Of a stretch of DNA of 64,000 nucleotides, positions 10,642 to 22,412 are shown in pieces. A model generated the notes under the pieces. That model searched no databases and had not been told where the DNA came from. It worked only from the letters and a program-made list of their open reading frames with translations. The translations under genes and the position numbers were made by a program. The stretch spans positions 489,255,501 through 489,319,500 of the forward strand of contig CM057459.1 in the NCBI GenBank assembly GCA_016271365.2, given 5' to 3'. Position 1 is the stretch's first letter; every line of letters starts with the position of its first letter. This stretch comes from Neoceratodus forsteri (taxonomy: Eukaryota; Chordata; Ceratodontiformes; Ceratodontidae).

Positions 10642-12190
10642 ATGAGGCAAGTTGAGGGAAACAGTGGAGACACCCTGGACCTTAAGTTCATTGATATGGC
10701 ACTTGCGGAAGTACTAAGCCCCCTGACCACTATCATTAATCTCTCCCTCCACCACTCTCAGTTCCCCCAGCTCTGGAAGTTGACTTCTGTAACACCAGTT
10801 CACAAAAGTGGAGACTGGGCACTACAGAACAACTACACACCGATCTCCATACTCCTATCACTCTCCAAAGCACTTGAACTGATAGTGGCAAATCAGCTTG
10901 TGGAATACCTAAATATGCACCAACTCCTATGCCCAGAACAACATGGGTTCCAAGCAGGACAGAGCACTATGACAGCCCTATTGGAATTCACTGGTTATAT
11001 CCACCAAGCCATGGATCAAGGGCAGCTAGTGGGGGCTACTTTCATCGACCTATCCAAAGCTTTTGATATGGTTCACCACACACTCCTCCTTGAACAGCTA
11101 GCCAACAGCGGCCTCTCTTCTGAGACAGTTCCTTCATTTAACAGCTATGTCAGCAATTGCTCACAGTGGGTCAGGATTGGGGACATTGTCTCTGGTAGCA
11201 AACCTGTTCACTCAGGGGCCCCCAAGGGATCAATACAGGGGCACCTTCTCTTCAGTATCTTCTTAAATAAACTTCCAGGCTCTTGCACCAGTCACATGCT
11301 ATTGTATGCTGATGATGCTGTCATTTTCACCTGCAACCCTAAACGACTTCAAAATGACCTCCAACTAGGATTTACTGCTGCCAAAACATGGTTTAAGGAG
11401 CATAGACTAATCCTTAACTACAAGAAAACTAAGAATAAGATCTACTCCAGCACCCACACCAAACACAAGACCTTCCCTCTATGCATCCTGAACAACAGTG
11501 CTGATGTGCTGGACCTCGGGCAGTACTTTAAGTACCTGGGAATCCACCCTTAACTCCACCCTGTCCTATGCACAGCATATAGACAACACAGCCAAGGCCA
11601 TCAGTTCCAGAATTGGGATACTATACCCACCACAAGCACAGCCTTACATATGAAGCACTTACTATGGCCATCACCACCTCAGTTGTTACCCTCATTGAAT
11701 ATGACCTATCAGTTTATGATTCTGCACCAGACTCAGCCCTCCATCGCATCTCTCTGGCCATTAATAAAGCCTGCTGACTCCTCACAGGTACTGTAAGGCT
11801 TACTCACACCTGTGAACTCTATTCACAGGCAGAGTGGCTCCAGCTAAAGAGCAGAGTTAAGTACCTTCTCTGTCTACTGGCCAAAAGAATTGTACTAAAT
11901 CTGATGCCACTAGGAGTCCAGAATCTACTCAGGTGCCATGTAAATGCCAGGCTGACCAGAAGCACCCACAAGCAAATTTTCAGTGAATCTAGATGCCGCA
12001 GTGCACAGAGTCAATATGTATTCTACTACAGTGCACCACACTGGACCAACGCCCTTCCTTCAGACATTTTTGATACCACATCTACTGTATTGGTGCTTTC
12101 AAGTGAAAGTTCAGGCAGCACCTTGCCACAGATGACAATTGTAACTCTGTTGGCCATTCATGATGACCAAAACAACTCTTCTACATTTGG
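10642..12190 (+). pseudogene. L2-like RT ORF2 fragment (copy 1)
   Basis: The main open stretch is 10642-11553 (303 codons). RT blocks in order: TPVHKSGDWALQNNYTPISI (about 10792), EQHGFQAGQSTMTALLEF (about 10936), GATFIDLSKAFDMVHHTLL (about 11033), a degraded GAPKGSIQG in place of GVPQGS (about 11215), YADD at 11305-11316 and FKYLGI near 11528. After 11553 the similarity continues in other frames to about 12190. The endonuclease is missing. The catalytic YADD is kept, but the fragment cannot encode an active protein. Confidence 0.8.
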
Positions 12191-12760
12191 ACCACCATAA
12201 AGCAGTAGCACTTAGTGTTCCACCTAATCCTAGGGGCACCGACCTATACAGCACTTTATTGTCCAACTCCCCCTTCCACCCTCTCCCCATCTCACTGGGC
12301 ACCCATTCCCCTCTCTATCCCTGGCTTCATGACTCCCTGTTTGCTGCTGTCCTAGCCCCACTGTCTCCAACCTTCCTTAAATCTGTTCTTAACCCCTTAT
12401 ACAGGCATACGCTTCACTACGCCACAGCTGTGCCTGTTCTCCACTCTGTTTCTCCCCCCACAAGTAGGCTTAACTCTCTCATGCAGACACCTTCTCACCA
12501 ATGCCAAAGCAATGTCTAAATGTTATACCTTAAGCTAAATACTATCCCAGTCTTGTAATCCACACCAATTTATTGTCTACCTAGCTTGTAATGTATTATT
12601 TTGTACCAATGCAATTTTGTACTTGCTCGTAATGTAATGCCTTGTATGTAATGTTATGTACCTGTTCATGTTCTTCTTGTAACTGACACAGAACCTACAA
12701 ATGAGCATCTGCTCACAAGTGTTCTCCAAGATATCATTAACTAAAAAAATTAAAAAAATT
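10650..12760 (+). mobile_element. L2-like LINE, copy 1, 5'-truncated
   Basis: A non-LTR retrotransposon fragment with RT domain and 3' UTR only. Its protein aligns by eye with the longer copy at 13.99-18.18 kb: both contain HKSGDW, NNY.PISIL, LSKAF and LLEF-type blocks. The 3' UTR is rich in 'ttgtaatgta' and ends in A/T-rich sequence near 12760. The clade (L2, Rex1 or relative) is not certain; it differs clearly from the CR1 copies by its YADD motif and FKYLGI block. Confidence 0.78.
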
Positions 12761-12779
12761 ACATATGTCAATGGCGTTT

Positions 12780-13560
12780 TGAACATATGTTCATAACTTT
12801 GCAATTTCTAGGAACTTTTTTACCAAATTTTGAACATGGACTTTTTGGGACCCCACCTCATGAACACTGCAACTGCCATTTCATTAAACAGGCCCAGAAG
12901 GTGATTTCGCAGTCACTGCAAGAAATCACCTTGCGGGACCGAATAGTGAAATTTTGCCACCAGTGTTCATGAGGTGGAGTCTCAAAAAGGCCATGTGGTA
13001 CATTTGTGGGAAAATTCCTAAACATGCCAGGGTTACATGTGTTTGTTGAACATTTTCAAAGCACATGCATAACTTTGGTGATTTTCAATGTTCTGACTCC
13101 AAATTTTCAACATAGCCATTTTTTCACACCAGCTCATGAATAGTACATCTGTCATTTATCACATTCTGTCCAAAATTTGCTTTCGCACCTGTGGTGCAGA
13201 ATGGCATTTTGGTATGGATTTGAACATTTCCATCTATGAGGTTTACGAGGTGGAGTCATAAGAAAACTACTGCATGTTGAATATGTGGGGTTAAAATATG
13301 AAATAAATGCCAAAGTTATGACCATTTGTTGCAATTTTGCTACACCTGTTTGTAATTTTGGAAATGTTATATACTTTTACACCAGATTTTCAACATACTG
13401 TAGACTTCTTTATACCCCACCTCATGTATGTTACAGCTGTCATTTTTCAAATCCTGGCCAAAATGTGGTTTCGCACCTGTGCTGCAGAATGGCATTACAG
13501 TTGCACAGAATTACATTTTGGACAGGATTAGAACATTTTCTGTAATAGGCACATTTATTT
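12780..13560. repeat. Stem-loop repeat block
   Basis: Several diverged units each start with 'cataactttg'-like text, then 'tttaccaaattttgaaca' or 'ccaaattttcaaca', then 'ccacctcatga'. The first forms a two-level hairpin: the outer arms 12847-12869 and 12961-12983 are complementary over about 21 of 23 bases. The inner arms AAGGTGATTTCGCAGT and CACTGCAAGAAATCACCTT pair at 12898-12932. Later units at about 13075-13250 and 13310-13510 share 'tttcgcacctgtg' and 'tgcagaatggcatt'. No coding content. Confidence 0.72.
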
Positions 13561-13985
13561 TATTTTATTTAAATTTTGGTGACTGTGTATGCCCACTGAG
13601 ACAGAAACAGTCCCTTTTTCAGGGGTGACCCGGAGGTGGGGTAATAAGATGGTCATGCTGACAATTTGGTCACTGATGTCTTATAACTGTGCCCTTTCTG
13701 GCTGTTTCCTCTCAAGCAAACTGCATTTTAAAGTTTGATAAGCAGGCTAAGGAGAAGCTGCCGAAGCTCACCCTCCAAGCAAGGTACAGGTTAGAACTCT
13801 GAATTTTGGCATCTACCCATGGAGAAATCTTACTTGCCCGGTTTGCCAGTGTTTCTCACACTACGAAGTGCAGCCTTTTCCATTAGCAGATTATATTGAT
13901 TAGCCACTAGAGGACCCAGTTATAAGCACACTTACCCAATCCAACACAATACAGTTCCTGTCTTATTTCACTTATTGTGTGGTGA
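13560..13985. other. Non-coding stretch before L2-like copy 2
   Basis: No gene or named repeat recognised. It may include the 5' end of the L2-like element that follows. Confidence 0.4.
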
Positions 13986-14913
13986 GTCTATCACTATTCA
14001 TCAGTCTTTGCCCCTTCCCTCTTCTACTGATTGATACTGATTTTTCCCATTTGCAGCTTATACTCTTTGCCCACTAGAGGGTTTTTCCTCCAACCATGCC
14101 AAAGCTGCTCTACATCTCCTTACTCTCAACTACTTCCTGGACACTTTTCCTCTACTACTCAGCTGCTCTGTCCCCCTGCCTGGAAAACCTCACTGCACCC
14201 CCCCACCCTACTCTGCTCAATACTTAACCTCCCTACCCAATCGCCAGACAACCACACCCCCATACCTACCCCCAACTTGCTCCCTTTGTGACCACTAGGA
14301 GTCGCTAATTCCACCCCTTTTTTCACCACTAACATAGCACTCCCCAGCCTTCTCAGCAACCCCAGACAACCTCACCACTAGGCTCCAAGACACCCCCCCA
14401 GGTATTCGAACCTGGTACCTTCTGCACCAAAATCTGCAGCACTACTGCCACTCTGCTGTGGCAGTCACCCTCACTGAAAGTCAACCTTCACCTGTATTGC
14501 CTACTACAGTAAAGGACTAAAACTATGGGTACCTACACTCCATTATTAAGTCTGGTCTCCTTCACCCTCTTGGTACAGACAGCACATCGACCAGAGCACC
14601 TGTCCTCCACACTAGACACCTCATCCCCAGACTACTCCACAGTGACTCAGCCCATCCCCACCCTTGACACACCTGTGACCCCCAACACCCCCACCCTGCC
14701 AACACCCTCACTCCCTCCACCCTCCAAGACTCAACCTGGACCCAGCTGTCCCCTGCCATTCCCATCCTTCGCACTTCATCTATCCCATGCACCCTGATTG
14801 TAAAGTCCTCAGCTGGGTGTTGACCCAAGGGTCTCCATCGCCACCGGCCACTAACCAGAATAATCACACTGCTATTATTATTATTTGGTAATGTACACCC
14901 AAACCCAGGACTT

Positions 14914-16020
14914 ATGGCTTCCAGCCCTTTCAAACCCTGTACTGCAACTGGCCTCCGCTTTGCATCCTTAAACAATTACAGTCTCCTAAAGAAATCCACT
15001 ATCCTCCAGTGCTGGGTCATTCAACATCAGCCCGACATAATTGCACTGGTAGAGACTTGGTTCTCCAAATCCACCCCTGACTCCACTATCACCCTCCCTG
15101 GATATACCTTGTACAGGGAAGATAAAGTAGGCAAATGCGGTGGTGGTTGTGCACTACTCATACAGGACTCCCTTATAGGTCAGGAATTCCCAGCTCCCAA
15201 ACTTGATTATGGAGTCCAAGCCCTCACCTTAAAAATCACACCTGACCCCACCTGAGGCCCTCTCTTCCTCACGGTCTCCTACGTACCCCCCAAGTAATCA
15301 AAACCAAGCGGTCCAGTCCCTCATTGTCTACCTCACATCTCTCCCTCACAAAGTGGAGCAAGTCATCCTAGGTGATCTCAATGTTAACTGGCTTGCCTCC
15401 ACTGCCTCCCATATAAGGGACTCCTTTGCTGTCCTGGACATGTCCCATTTAGTCACCCAGCCCACCAGATTCATCCACTCTACTGGCATCAGCACTCTCC
15501 TAAATGTTGTTATATCTAACCACCTCAACAAAATCCAGGATGTCACTGTCCTCCACAACTCTCTTAGCTATCACTCCCCAGTCCTCTGTCTCTGGTCATC
15601 CTCCACTCTGAAGCCTGTGTCCCAGGCCACTCTACACCACCATTTACACCCCAGCGGCCTCAGAAAATTAATACAATACCTAGCCCAGCTAGACTGATCC
15701 CCTATCCAGCGTGCCCCTGACATTGACTCAGCTCTTGACCACTTCACAAATGCCTTCTGTAATGCTTGTGACCTTTTCACCCCCCCACCAGGATCCACTC
15801 CAAAAAAATGTAATGCCCCATGGATCACCCCATCCCTCCTCCAGAGACTCAAAAACAGAGATAATCTCTTTCACATTGCTGTAGAATCTGGAAAAGCATC
15901 TGATAGACAGGTCTACAATGCAGAATGCAATAAGTGCACTTGGGCCATTAGGCAGGCCAAGGCAGAGCACTACCAGACCACCCTCTCTTCCACTTGGGGT
16001 TCAGTCTGGACCTTCTAGGA
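14914..16020 (+). pseudogene. L2-like ORF2 N-terminal part: AP-like endonuclease
   Basis: The frame begins near a SLNNYSLLKKST block and carries HQPDIIALVETWF (the catalytic Glu block, about 15031-15070), GGCALL (about 15140) and VILGDLNVNW (about 15363-15392), the Asp/Asn block of AP-like endonucleases. It continues with LLNVVISN, the position where 'LDLVITN' is usual, and an SYHSPVL block where SDH is expected (about 15567). A Trp/Arg-rich linker follows (NAPWITPSLLQRLKN). Stops occur after 15252, at 15695-15697 and near 16018, so it is a pseudogene. The endonuclease nicks target DNA to prime reverse transcription. Confidence 0.8.
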
Positions 16021-16289
16021 TAATATGAAAGAGCTAAATAGGAAGTCCCACTCCCCCACCATCCCAGTTCTCCATCAATGACACACCCACCACAGATCTG
16101 CTCCTTATAGCTGATTGCCTTAACACCACCTTCTCTGACCTAAGCTCGGTCCTCCCTAGCAGCTTCTTTGACCCAATCCCCACCTCTCTCCCTCCAGTTC
16201 TGCATCGCCACCATTCTACCTGCACACCCTATCTCCCCAAGAAGCCAGGCCACACCTGCTAAATGCCTTAGGCAGCAATAACCCTAGCA

Positions 16290-17740
16290 GTGATCCCCTC
16301 GACTCCAGGATCCTCTGTATGGTCTTGGACGAAGTCCTAGTCCCCCTGACTGACCTTCTAAACTGGTCTCTATGCCTGGATCAGTTCCCAAGTTCTTGGA
16401 AAACTTCTGAAATCACACTCATACATAAAAGTGGGGACTGGTCTGCCCCCAACAATTACTGGCCGATCTCCATCCTCCCCCCACTCTCTAAAGCCCTTGA
16501 AAAAGTGGTGTCGATCCAGCTCTCTGAATACTAACCAAGTACAAACATTATATGTCCAGAGCAACATGGTTTCCACCCAGGACACAGTACAACCACAGCT
16601 CTACTGGAATTCTCCCAGCACCTGCATGATGCTTTTGACTCCTGCAGCCTTGCAGGAGCAGTGTTCATTGACCTCTCCAAGGCCTTTAACACTGTCTGTC
16701 ATCCCCTTCTACTCAACTCTCTCCACCAAGTTGGCTTTTCTGGTGATCCCATTTCCTGGTTCTCTAGCTACCTTTCTGCTAGATCCCAGCATGTCAAGAT
16801 CAGTGGCTCCCTCTCCAGCACTCTTCCTGTTCCCTCCGGGGTCCCTCAGGGCTCCATCCTGGGTCCAGTACTATTTAGTCTCAACCTCAACACCCTCCCC
16901 AGCTCATGTACCAGTAAAATGCTCTTCTACACCGATGATGCTGTCCCCATTGCCTCATATCCCAATCCCAGCTCCCTCCAATTATCCCTCCAGCAAGCTT
17001 ACAACCAAGCTGAAAGGTGGTTCGGCGATGACAGACTGGTCATTAACCTAAAGAAAACCAAATCAATGCTCTTCTCCCACCACCAAAATAAAACTAAAAA
17101 TACCCCCCTCTTGATTATTCCCAGCACTCTGCACCCGCTAGAACAAGTGACCACATACAAGTACCTAGGCATCATGTTCGATACTGCCCTCTCCTTCCAC
17201 ACCCACATTAATGCCCTGTCAGCCACCATAAACTCTTGGATTGGCCTGCTATACCAACACAGGTACTGCCTGCCTCAGGTTGCCCTTAGGCTGCCCATCA
17301 CCTCCTCCATCTTGTCCCTCATGGACTATGGCTTGCCCATCTATACTGCAGCTGACAACACTGCCTTCTCCAAAATCCAACTCTGCATCAATAAGGCCTG
17401 TAGGCTCCTGACCGGTGCCACCAGCCACACTCACACCTGCCTTCTCTATACTACCACCAATCTGCTTAACTTTGAGAAGCGTCTGCTCTACCAGATCTGC
17501 CTTCTCGTTAAGAAATCACTGCTAGGACTCTCCCACCAGGGGTCTCCACCTCCCTACAGCAGTCATCATTGTCCATCACCACCCATAGCTCTGTTAAGGC
17601 CACCTTCCAGGTGCCCTGAACCAAGACCTCTCTTGCCCAGAGATCCTTCCTCTACCGGGCCCCCACCTGTTTCAACTCCCTCCCTAGCTGCATCACCAAC
17701 TTGCCAAAAACTGGCTCCTTCAAAAATCCCATATCTCTAA
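16290..17740 (+). pseudogene. L2-like ORF2 C-terminal part: reverse transcriptase (YTDD)
   Basis: Blocks in order are HKSGDWSAPNNYWPISILPP (about 16424), a frame break near 16530, FIDLSKAFNTVCHPLLLNSL (16664), SGVPQGSILGPVLFSLNLN (about 16838) and the catalytic-site YTDD at 16928-16939. The usual motif is YADD, so one Ala is replaced by Thr. TYKYLGIMFDTALSFHTHIN lies near 17154 and a C-terminal LLTGATSHTHTCLLY block follows. The stretch 16661-17740 is open for 359 codons, unusually long for dead LINE sequence here, which suggests this copy is younger than its neighbours. Confidence 0.85.
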
Positions 17741-18175
17741 TACCTGCTGGTGTAGGTGCAACTAACCCCCTGTTGTAACCTTTGGTACCCGCCCACCTTG
17801 CCCCCTGGCTCAACAACATCCACTAGACAGCCTCTCCCTCCCCCAGACCCACACCTTCCCTACTAGGTCAAAATAGGGATGTGACCCGCTGTCTTCTCTG
17901 AGGACCTACTATATCCATGATTGTAACTCACAATTTAGTAACATTGTGTAACCTAAGTAACATACAAACTACTGTATTATGTAACCTAAGTGTATCTATG
18001 TTAAATTTTCCTTTTACTGCACCTGTAATGTTATCCTGTTTTAATCTGCACTGTAATAACTGTCTTGATGTCAGCCCTCCCTGCGATGAGGTGCCTTTGT
18101 AAATGAGTCTGTGACTCAAAAGTTGTAAACCAGATTTGTAATGAATAAAGAATAAAAGAATAAAGAATAAATGGA
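17741..18175 (+). other. L2-like 3' UTR with (GAATAAA)n tail
   Basis: Non-coding region with repeated 'tgtaacctaagt' text near 17947 and 17980, ending in several GAATAAA/AATAAAA units. Such short tandem tails mark the point where L2-type reverse transcription starts. Confidence 0.75.
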
Positions 18176-18209
18176 GGCGCAAGGCCCGGAGGGCCCTGTG
18201 TGTCCAGAG

Positions 18210-18252
18210 CTACATATGTGTATATATATTATATATATATATCTATATGTAT

Positions 18253-18323
<71 letters not shown>

Positions 18324-18403
18324 ATATATCTATATATATATATATCTATAGATATATAGATATATATATATATAAATATAAAATATATATATATATATAT
18401 ATA
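18210..18403. repeat. Long (TA)n microsatellite with variant units
   Basis: Mostly TA units, interrupted by 'tcta' and 'taaa' variants, filling the space between the L2-like tail and the next foldback element. Confidence 0.96.
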
Positions 18404-18414
18404 CATCTATGGAG

Positions 18415-18850
18415 GATGGGAGTCCAGGGTCCAAGGACACTACACTCCTGCAGCAAAATAAGGATACTATTATACTATCTCAAAAAGTAAGAAATGAGTT
18501 GCAAAACCTTTGTTATTGCTCCAGTTAGGGTTAAAGTGACAAAAAGTTGGGAAGCGAGGCATTGGGGTTTCCCTAACACCCCACCCTCCCAAACCAGGCA
18601 GGAGAGCAGGTGTGGGTGTGTTTTGGCTCTCAAGCCTAACACTCACCCCATTGTCATAAAGTCTACACATCTGACCTTATTTACAGATGGAATGGGATGA
18701 GCATTAGGCTTGAGAAGCTCAAGGCACACCCCACACCTGCTCTCCTGCCTGGTTTGGGATGGTGGGGTGTTAAGGAAACACTAACACTTCATTTGCCAAC
18801 TTTTGTCACTTTGACCCTAACTGGAGCATTAACAACATTTTTTGCAATGT
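18415..18850. repeat. Foldback element B
   Basis: The arms span 18501-18846. The left arm begins 'gcaaaacctttgttattgct' and continues 'ccagttagggttaaagtgac', and the right arm ends with the complementary 'gtcactttgaccctaactgg' and 'agcattaacaacattt'. Inner blocks such as CCAAACCAGGCAGGAGAGCA and TGCTCTCCTGCCTGGTTTGG are nearly exact complements. The loop lies around 18650-18680. The 85-base left flank ('gagtccagggtccaaggaca') also precedes element C at 29.8 kb, so the mobile unit is larger than the palindrome. Confidence 0.9.
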
Positions 18851-18867
18851 ATGCATGTAATAGGGGC

Positions 18868-19255
18868 ATGGTCATGCCCCTATAGTTAGGGTTGAGTAGG
18901 CACTTTAATGTTAAACCTCAAATTTTGCACTTTAATAGCTTTTCAGCCATTCAATGGATTTGCACAAAATTTGGCATGCACTGTCTTGTGGGGTAGGTCT
19001 CTTGAAATGCAGAGTTTTATTCTGGTCAGATGTGTGGATTTTGAGATCCAGATTGTGCAAAAACCTTAATCTTCACCTATTTTTTCACTTTTTTTCTCAT
19101 CACCCTGTGTGCAAATGGTGTGGAATTTTAGTGTAAAGTTTGCATGGTAGAACAGCTTGTGTCACAGAACAGATCTGCACCTGTTTGGTGAAAAGATATG
19201 CATCTGTTCCAAAGTTATTGCATTTTTAAACTACCATTAATCAATGGGAATTTCA
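18868..19255 (-). repeat. Dispersed repeat R1, copy 2 (inverted)
   Basis: Reverse-complement counterpart of 9480-9880. Shared blocks are 'taggggcatggtcatgcccc', 'agggttgagtaggcac', 'atttgcacaaaatttggcat', 'tttggtgaaaa' and 'ccaaagttatt'. It directly abuts foldback element B. Non-coding. Confidence 0.66.
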
Positions 19256-20225
19256 CTTTCCATGACAGAAGAATGGAACCAAAAAAGGATTTTGGTCTCA
19301 CGAAAAAGAAATTATTTTTTGTGATGGGCCAATCCTTTTTCACCAGAAGAAATTTATTTTTGGGCCAGCCCAGTGTTGTGGAGGGCTGAGGCATTATGCC
19401 TTACCCCCTGCAACGTCGGTGACCCATGTTCACGGTGCGAGCAGGTCACCAGGGGTTAGCCAGAGAGGGAGAGGATTAAGCATCCAGGGGTCAGCTCTCC
19501 TCTCCCAGGGAGGGTGAGGAACATGGACTGGCACTTGTCCGACACCTAGTGGAGACTGGGTGTTGGCATGCTGAGTCCCATACATTGGGGCATGGAAGAG
19601 AAGCAGCCGATGGCTTTCAGCCTGTGGATGTGTGCACTACATGCCACTGTCAGCATTGCATACTCCCCCTCAGCAAGGAAAGATGGAAAATGGGTCCCAA
19701 CCATGTGGCATGAAACCATCTCTAGCAGGTGCCACCCACAAGATGGTACCTCCCTGGTGCTGGATACATTCCCAGTGGGTTGAGTCACCCCCCACCACCC
19801 TGCCACAAAGGGTAAGTCATGGGTCATGAAGGGAGGTGGTCTGATCCTTGTGGGACAGTGCTGGGGGGACAGCAGAAGAAAGAATAGGAGAGAGAGGTCC
19901 AGGACCATGGTGGGGATACAAAAAAATCCTTTTCATGTGCCGCCATCTTGTTTTCTGTTTTTTCACACAACAAACTGTCATAACTCTGCCCAGGGATGTC
20001 TTCTACACACATTCAAACATGTATCTTGCTGATCAGGAGCTGATGAGCTTCACTGTGTAATTTTTTATTGCCCCCATGCCCTCCGAACATTTTTTTTCAA
20101 CTGTTTAAATACTGTTTTGCCACTCACTAAGTTCCTTTTTCACCAGTCATTTTTTGTTCTGGTGAAAAAGGAAATCAGCTGGTGAAAAAGGATTTAACTG
20201 TGCCATCTCCTTTTAAATAAAGTAA
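19256..20225. other. Non-coding stretch with inverted 'ttttcaccag' motifs
   Basis: No gene. CTTTTTCACCAG occurs at about 19337 and 20124, and its complement CTGGTGAAAAAGGA occurs twice at about 20159-20192, so the stretch is loosely bounded by inverted motifs. Short open frames here carry no recognisable domain. Confidence 0.45.
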
Positions 20226-20229
20226 TGTA

Positions 20230-21200
20230 TGCCATTGGTGTTCAGTGACAATCCCCCCACATCTTCCTATTTTTATATCCCTGATGTCTAGTGCCCCCAC
20301 CCTCCAATTTCCATATATTACTTTTAAAAAGCATTGGTGTCCAGTGGTTCCCCCACCATCGATTCCCATATATGTTTACATGTAATTGTGCACCACTTCG
20401 GGCACAACTCATTGGTGTCCTGTGGTACTCCCCACTCTCCCATGTCCCTCTTAATATTATTCTTCCATTGGAGGCCAGTGGTACCCCCAACCCTCCAATC
20501 TCCCTGTTAATCTGTAAAGCAAAAAGTGGTGCATCAATGTCTTCATTTCTTTTAAAACCAGTTACAAAAAAAAAAACATCCACCACTGCTTGCAAATACA
20601 ACCCTCATCCACCCTCCCATTATTCACCCACCTCCCCACATTCCCACACACCCTCACTCATCTGACCTGCTCACAGTGTGAAGATCCGCTCTCCGATCAA
20701 AGACACATCTTGCTGCTGGAACCAGCAACTGCTGTATGACAGGTAAGATCACTTCGGTAAGAGAAGAGCCACAATTACCTTACCTGTTATACAGCAGTAA
20801 CCAGTTCCATTAGCAAGACGTGTCTTTAACTAGAGAATTGATCTTCATACTGTGAGCACCTCAGGTGAGTGAAGGTGTATGGGAGGGTGTAGGGGGATGT
20901 GGGGTGATGGGTGCACAGTGGGAGGATGGCTGAGGGGGTTTCGGGTGCTAGTGGCAGTGGATTTTTTTTCCTTAACAGGTTTAAAAAAATAAAATAAATA
21001 TATTGATGGATGGTTTACTGCTTTACAGACTAACAGAGATCATAGCATGGGGGGTACCACTGGCAACCAACAGAATAATATTAAGAGGGACATGGGAGGG
21101 TGGGGAGACCACTGGAGCCCAATGTGCTGTGCCCGAAGCTGCTGGCTAACTCACAGGACACCCTCCAGATACTATGTAAATAAAAAACAAATGTACCTGC
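20230..21200. repeat. Giant imperfect palindrome (foldback element)
   Basis: The centre is near 20757, where 'gacaggtaag' faces 'cttacctgtt'. Outward pairs include 'atacagcag' motifs, 'acacatcttgct' with 'agcaagacgtgt', 'cacagtgtgaagatc' with 'gatcttcatactgtg', 'ccaccactgc' with 'gcagtgg', a poly-A with a poly-T run, and 'cccatgtccctcttaatatt' with 'aatattaagagggacatggg'. The arms are at least 370 bp each (about 20365-20735 and 20780-21150). The left arm also carries a row of 'cattggtgtccagtggtac' variants at about 20231, 20331, 20411 and 20466. Confidence 0.88.
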
Positions 21201-21990
21201 ATTGCAAAAAAACGAAAAAAATGTACAGTGTTGTAAAATTTGTGCAAGAGTGATATCTACTTTGAAAGTCTTTCTGAACTCCATTTCCAAGTTGTTCTGA
21301 AAACCTTTGGTAAAGGTGGGTAGGTTACATCTTCTAGACTAGGTTAAATTTGGGTATGTAAACACAGGACAACACTTCAAAATTACAGCTTTCCACAACA
21401 CACAACTTAAAACACCACTTGGGTGCCTTCCTGCCTCCCTTCATCCTACTCATCTGAGTAGAAGAAACTCAGGGCAGCACTCGATTACAAAAAACCACAC
21501 CAGCCTTTTTCAATAGGTTTAGACATGTACAGCCTATTAGCCAATTAACCTATTACTTTTTTGAGCTATAACATAATGCATGAGCTCCTGCAGTTACTAT
21601 ATTAACTGACTGGACTGACTGAACAAGGGTTTAATTGACCAATGCTGTATCAGGATATCAAACTATTCTTGGGGTCTGCTTGTCTAATCCAGTTTTGGGG
21701 GGAACAAGTGCAACAAGGTAGCCAAACAAATTAACAGTCAGAGTACCCTCAGATCGTGACTGCTTCTGTTGCTGAGGCAATATTAAAATTTGTAAAAGTC
21801 TTTGTATTTCAGAACTGTTCAGTCACGTGCATGTGTGTCAAATATGGGCAGAAGCAAAAAAAAAGTCATTATTGTGACGCGACTTGCAGTGGTTCTACGA
21901 AAACCTTGCTAGAAATAAAATAACCATATTATGAATAAATAAATGGATATCGACGCCTGCACCTGGTTCCTGTGCTCAGCTTCCCAACAT
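21200..21990. other. Non-coding stretch
   Basis: No gene, no recognisable transposon domain and no clear repeat. A short tandem 'aataaata' patch lies near 21930. Confidence 0.45.
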
Positions 21991-21997
21991 GTAGAAA

Positions 21998-22412
21998 TAA
22001 AAGTTATTTTTGCCAGCACCAGTTAATCCAAAATATTTCTTGAACACCAAGGCAAATGTTGCATATCCAAGGAGACCAAAAGCTGAAGAAGGGTGCTATC
22101 AATGCACAAACAGGGAAGCCAGAAACCAAAATGATGTGCTATCAAAGCTAAAATTTATTTAAATATGCACAGAGCTTCCACATCCAAATCCATGTTTGCT
22201 GCCCCCCCACAGCAAGACAAGATGGTATCCTAACACGTTTCGTGTCACCTAGCGCTTAACCATAGGATAGGTGGTCATTTTGGTTTCTGGCTTCCCTGTT
22301 TGTGCATTGATAGCACACTTATTTATCTTTTGGTCTCCTTGGATGTGCAATATTTGCCTTGGTGTTCAAGAAATACTTTGGATTAACTGGTGTTGACAAC
22401 AATAACTTTTAT
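21998..22412. repeat. Foldback element with 130-bp spacer
   Basis: The arms 21998-22136 and 22268-22412 are complementary over about 140 bases: 'gccagcaccagttaatccaa' pairs with 'ttggattaactggtgttgac', and 'gggaagccagaaaccaaaat' with 'attttggtttctggcttccc'. The spacer contains 'aacacgtttcgtgtcacc'. Similar 'ATAACCAYATTATGAA' text lies at about 21912-21927 and 22411-22426, a possible target-site duplication if the element starts before the recognisable arm. Confidence 0.88.

Larger units (their letters stand above)
13990..18175 (+). mobile_element. L2-like LINE, copy 2, nearly full length
   Basis: It contains a C-rich 5' region (about 13990-14900), a degraded ORF2 with endonuclease (14914-16020) and RT (16290-17740), and a 3' UTR ending in tandem 'gaataaa' units at about 18140-18172. 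The whole stretch is strikingly C-rich on the plus strand, unlike neighbouring DNA. Short tandem A/T-rich tails are usual for L2-like elements. A Pro/Ser/Thr-rich frame at 14525-14797 could be what remains of an ORF1, but I cannot support that call. Confidence 0.8.

Noticed and set aside
18171..18490. Tyr/Ile-rich frames
   Set aside because: They translate the TA microsatellite at 18210-18403.
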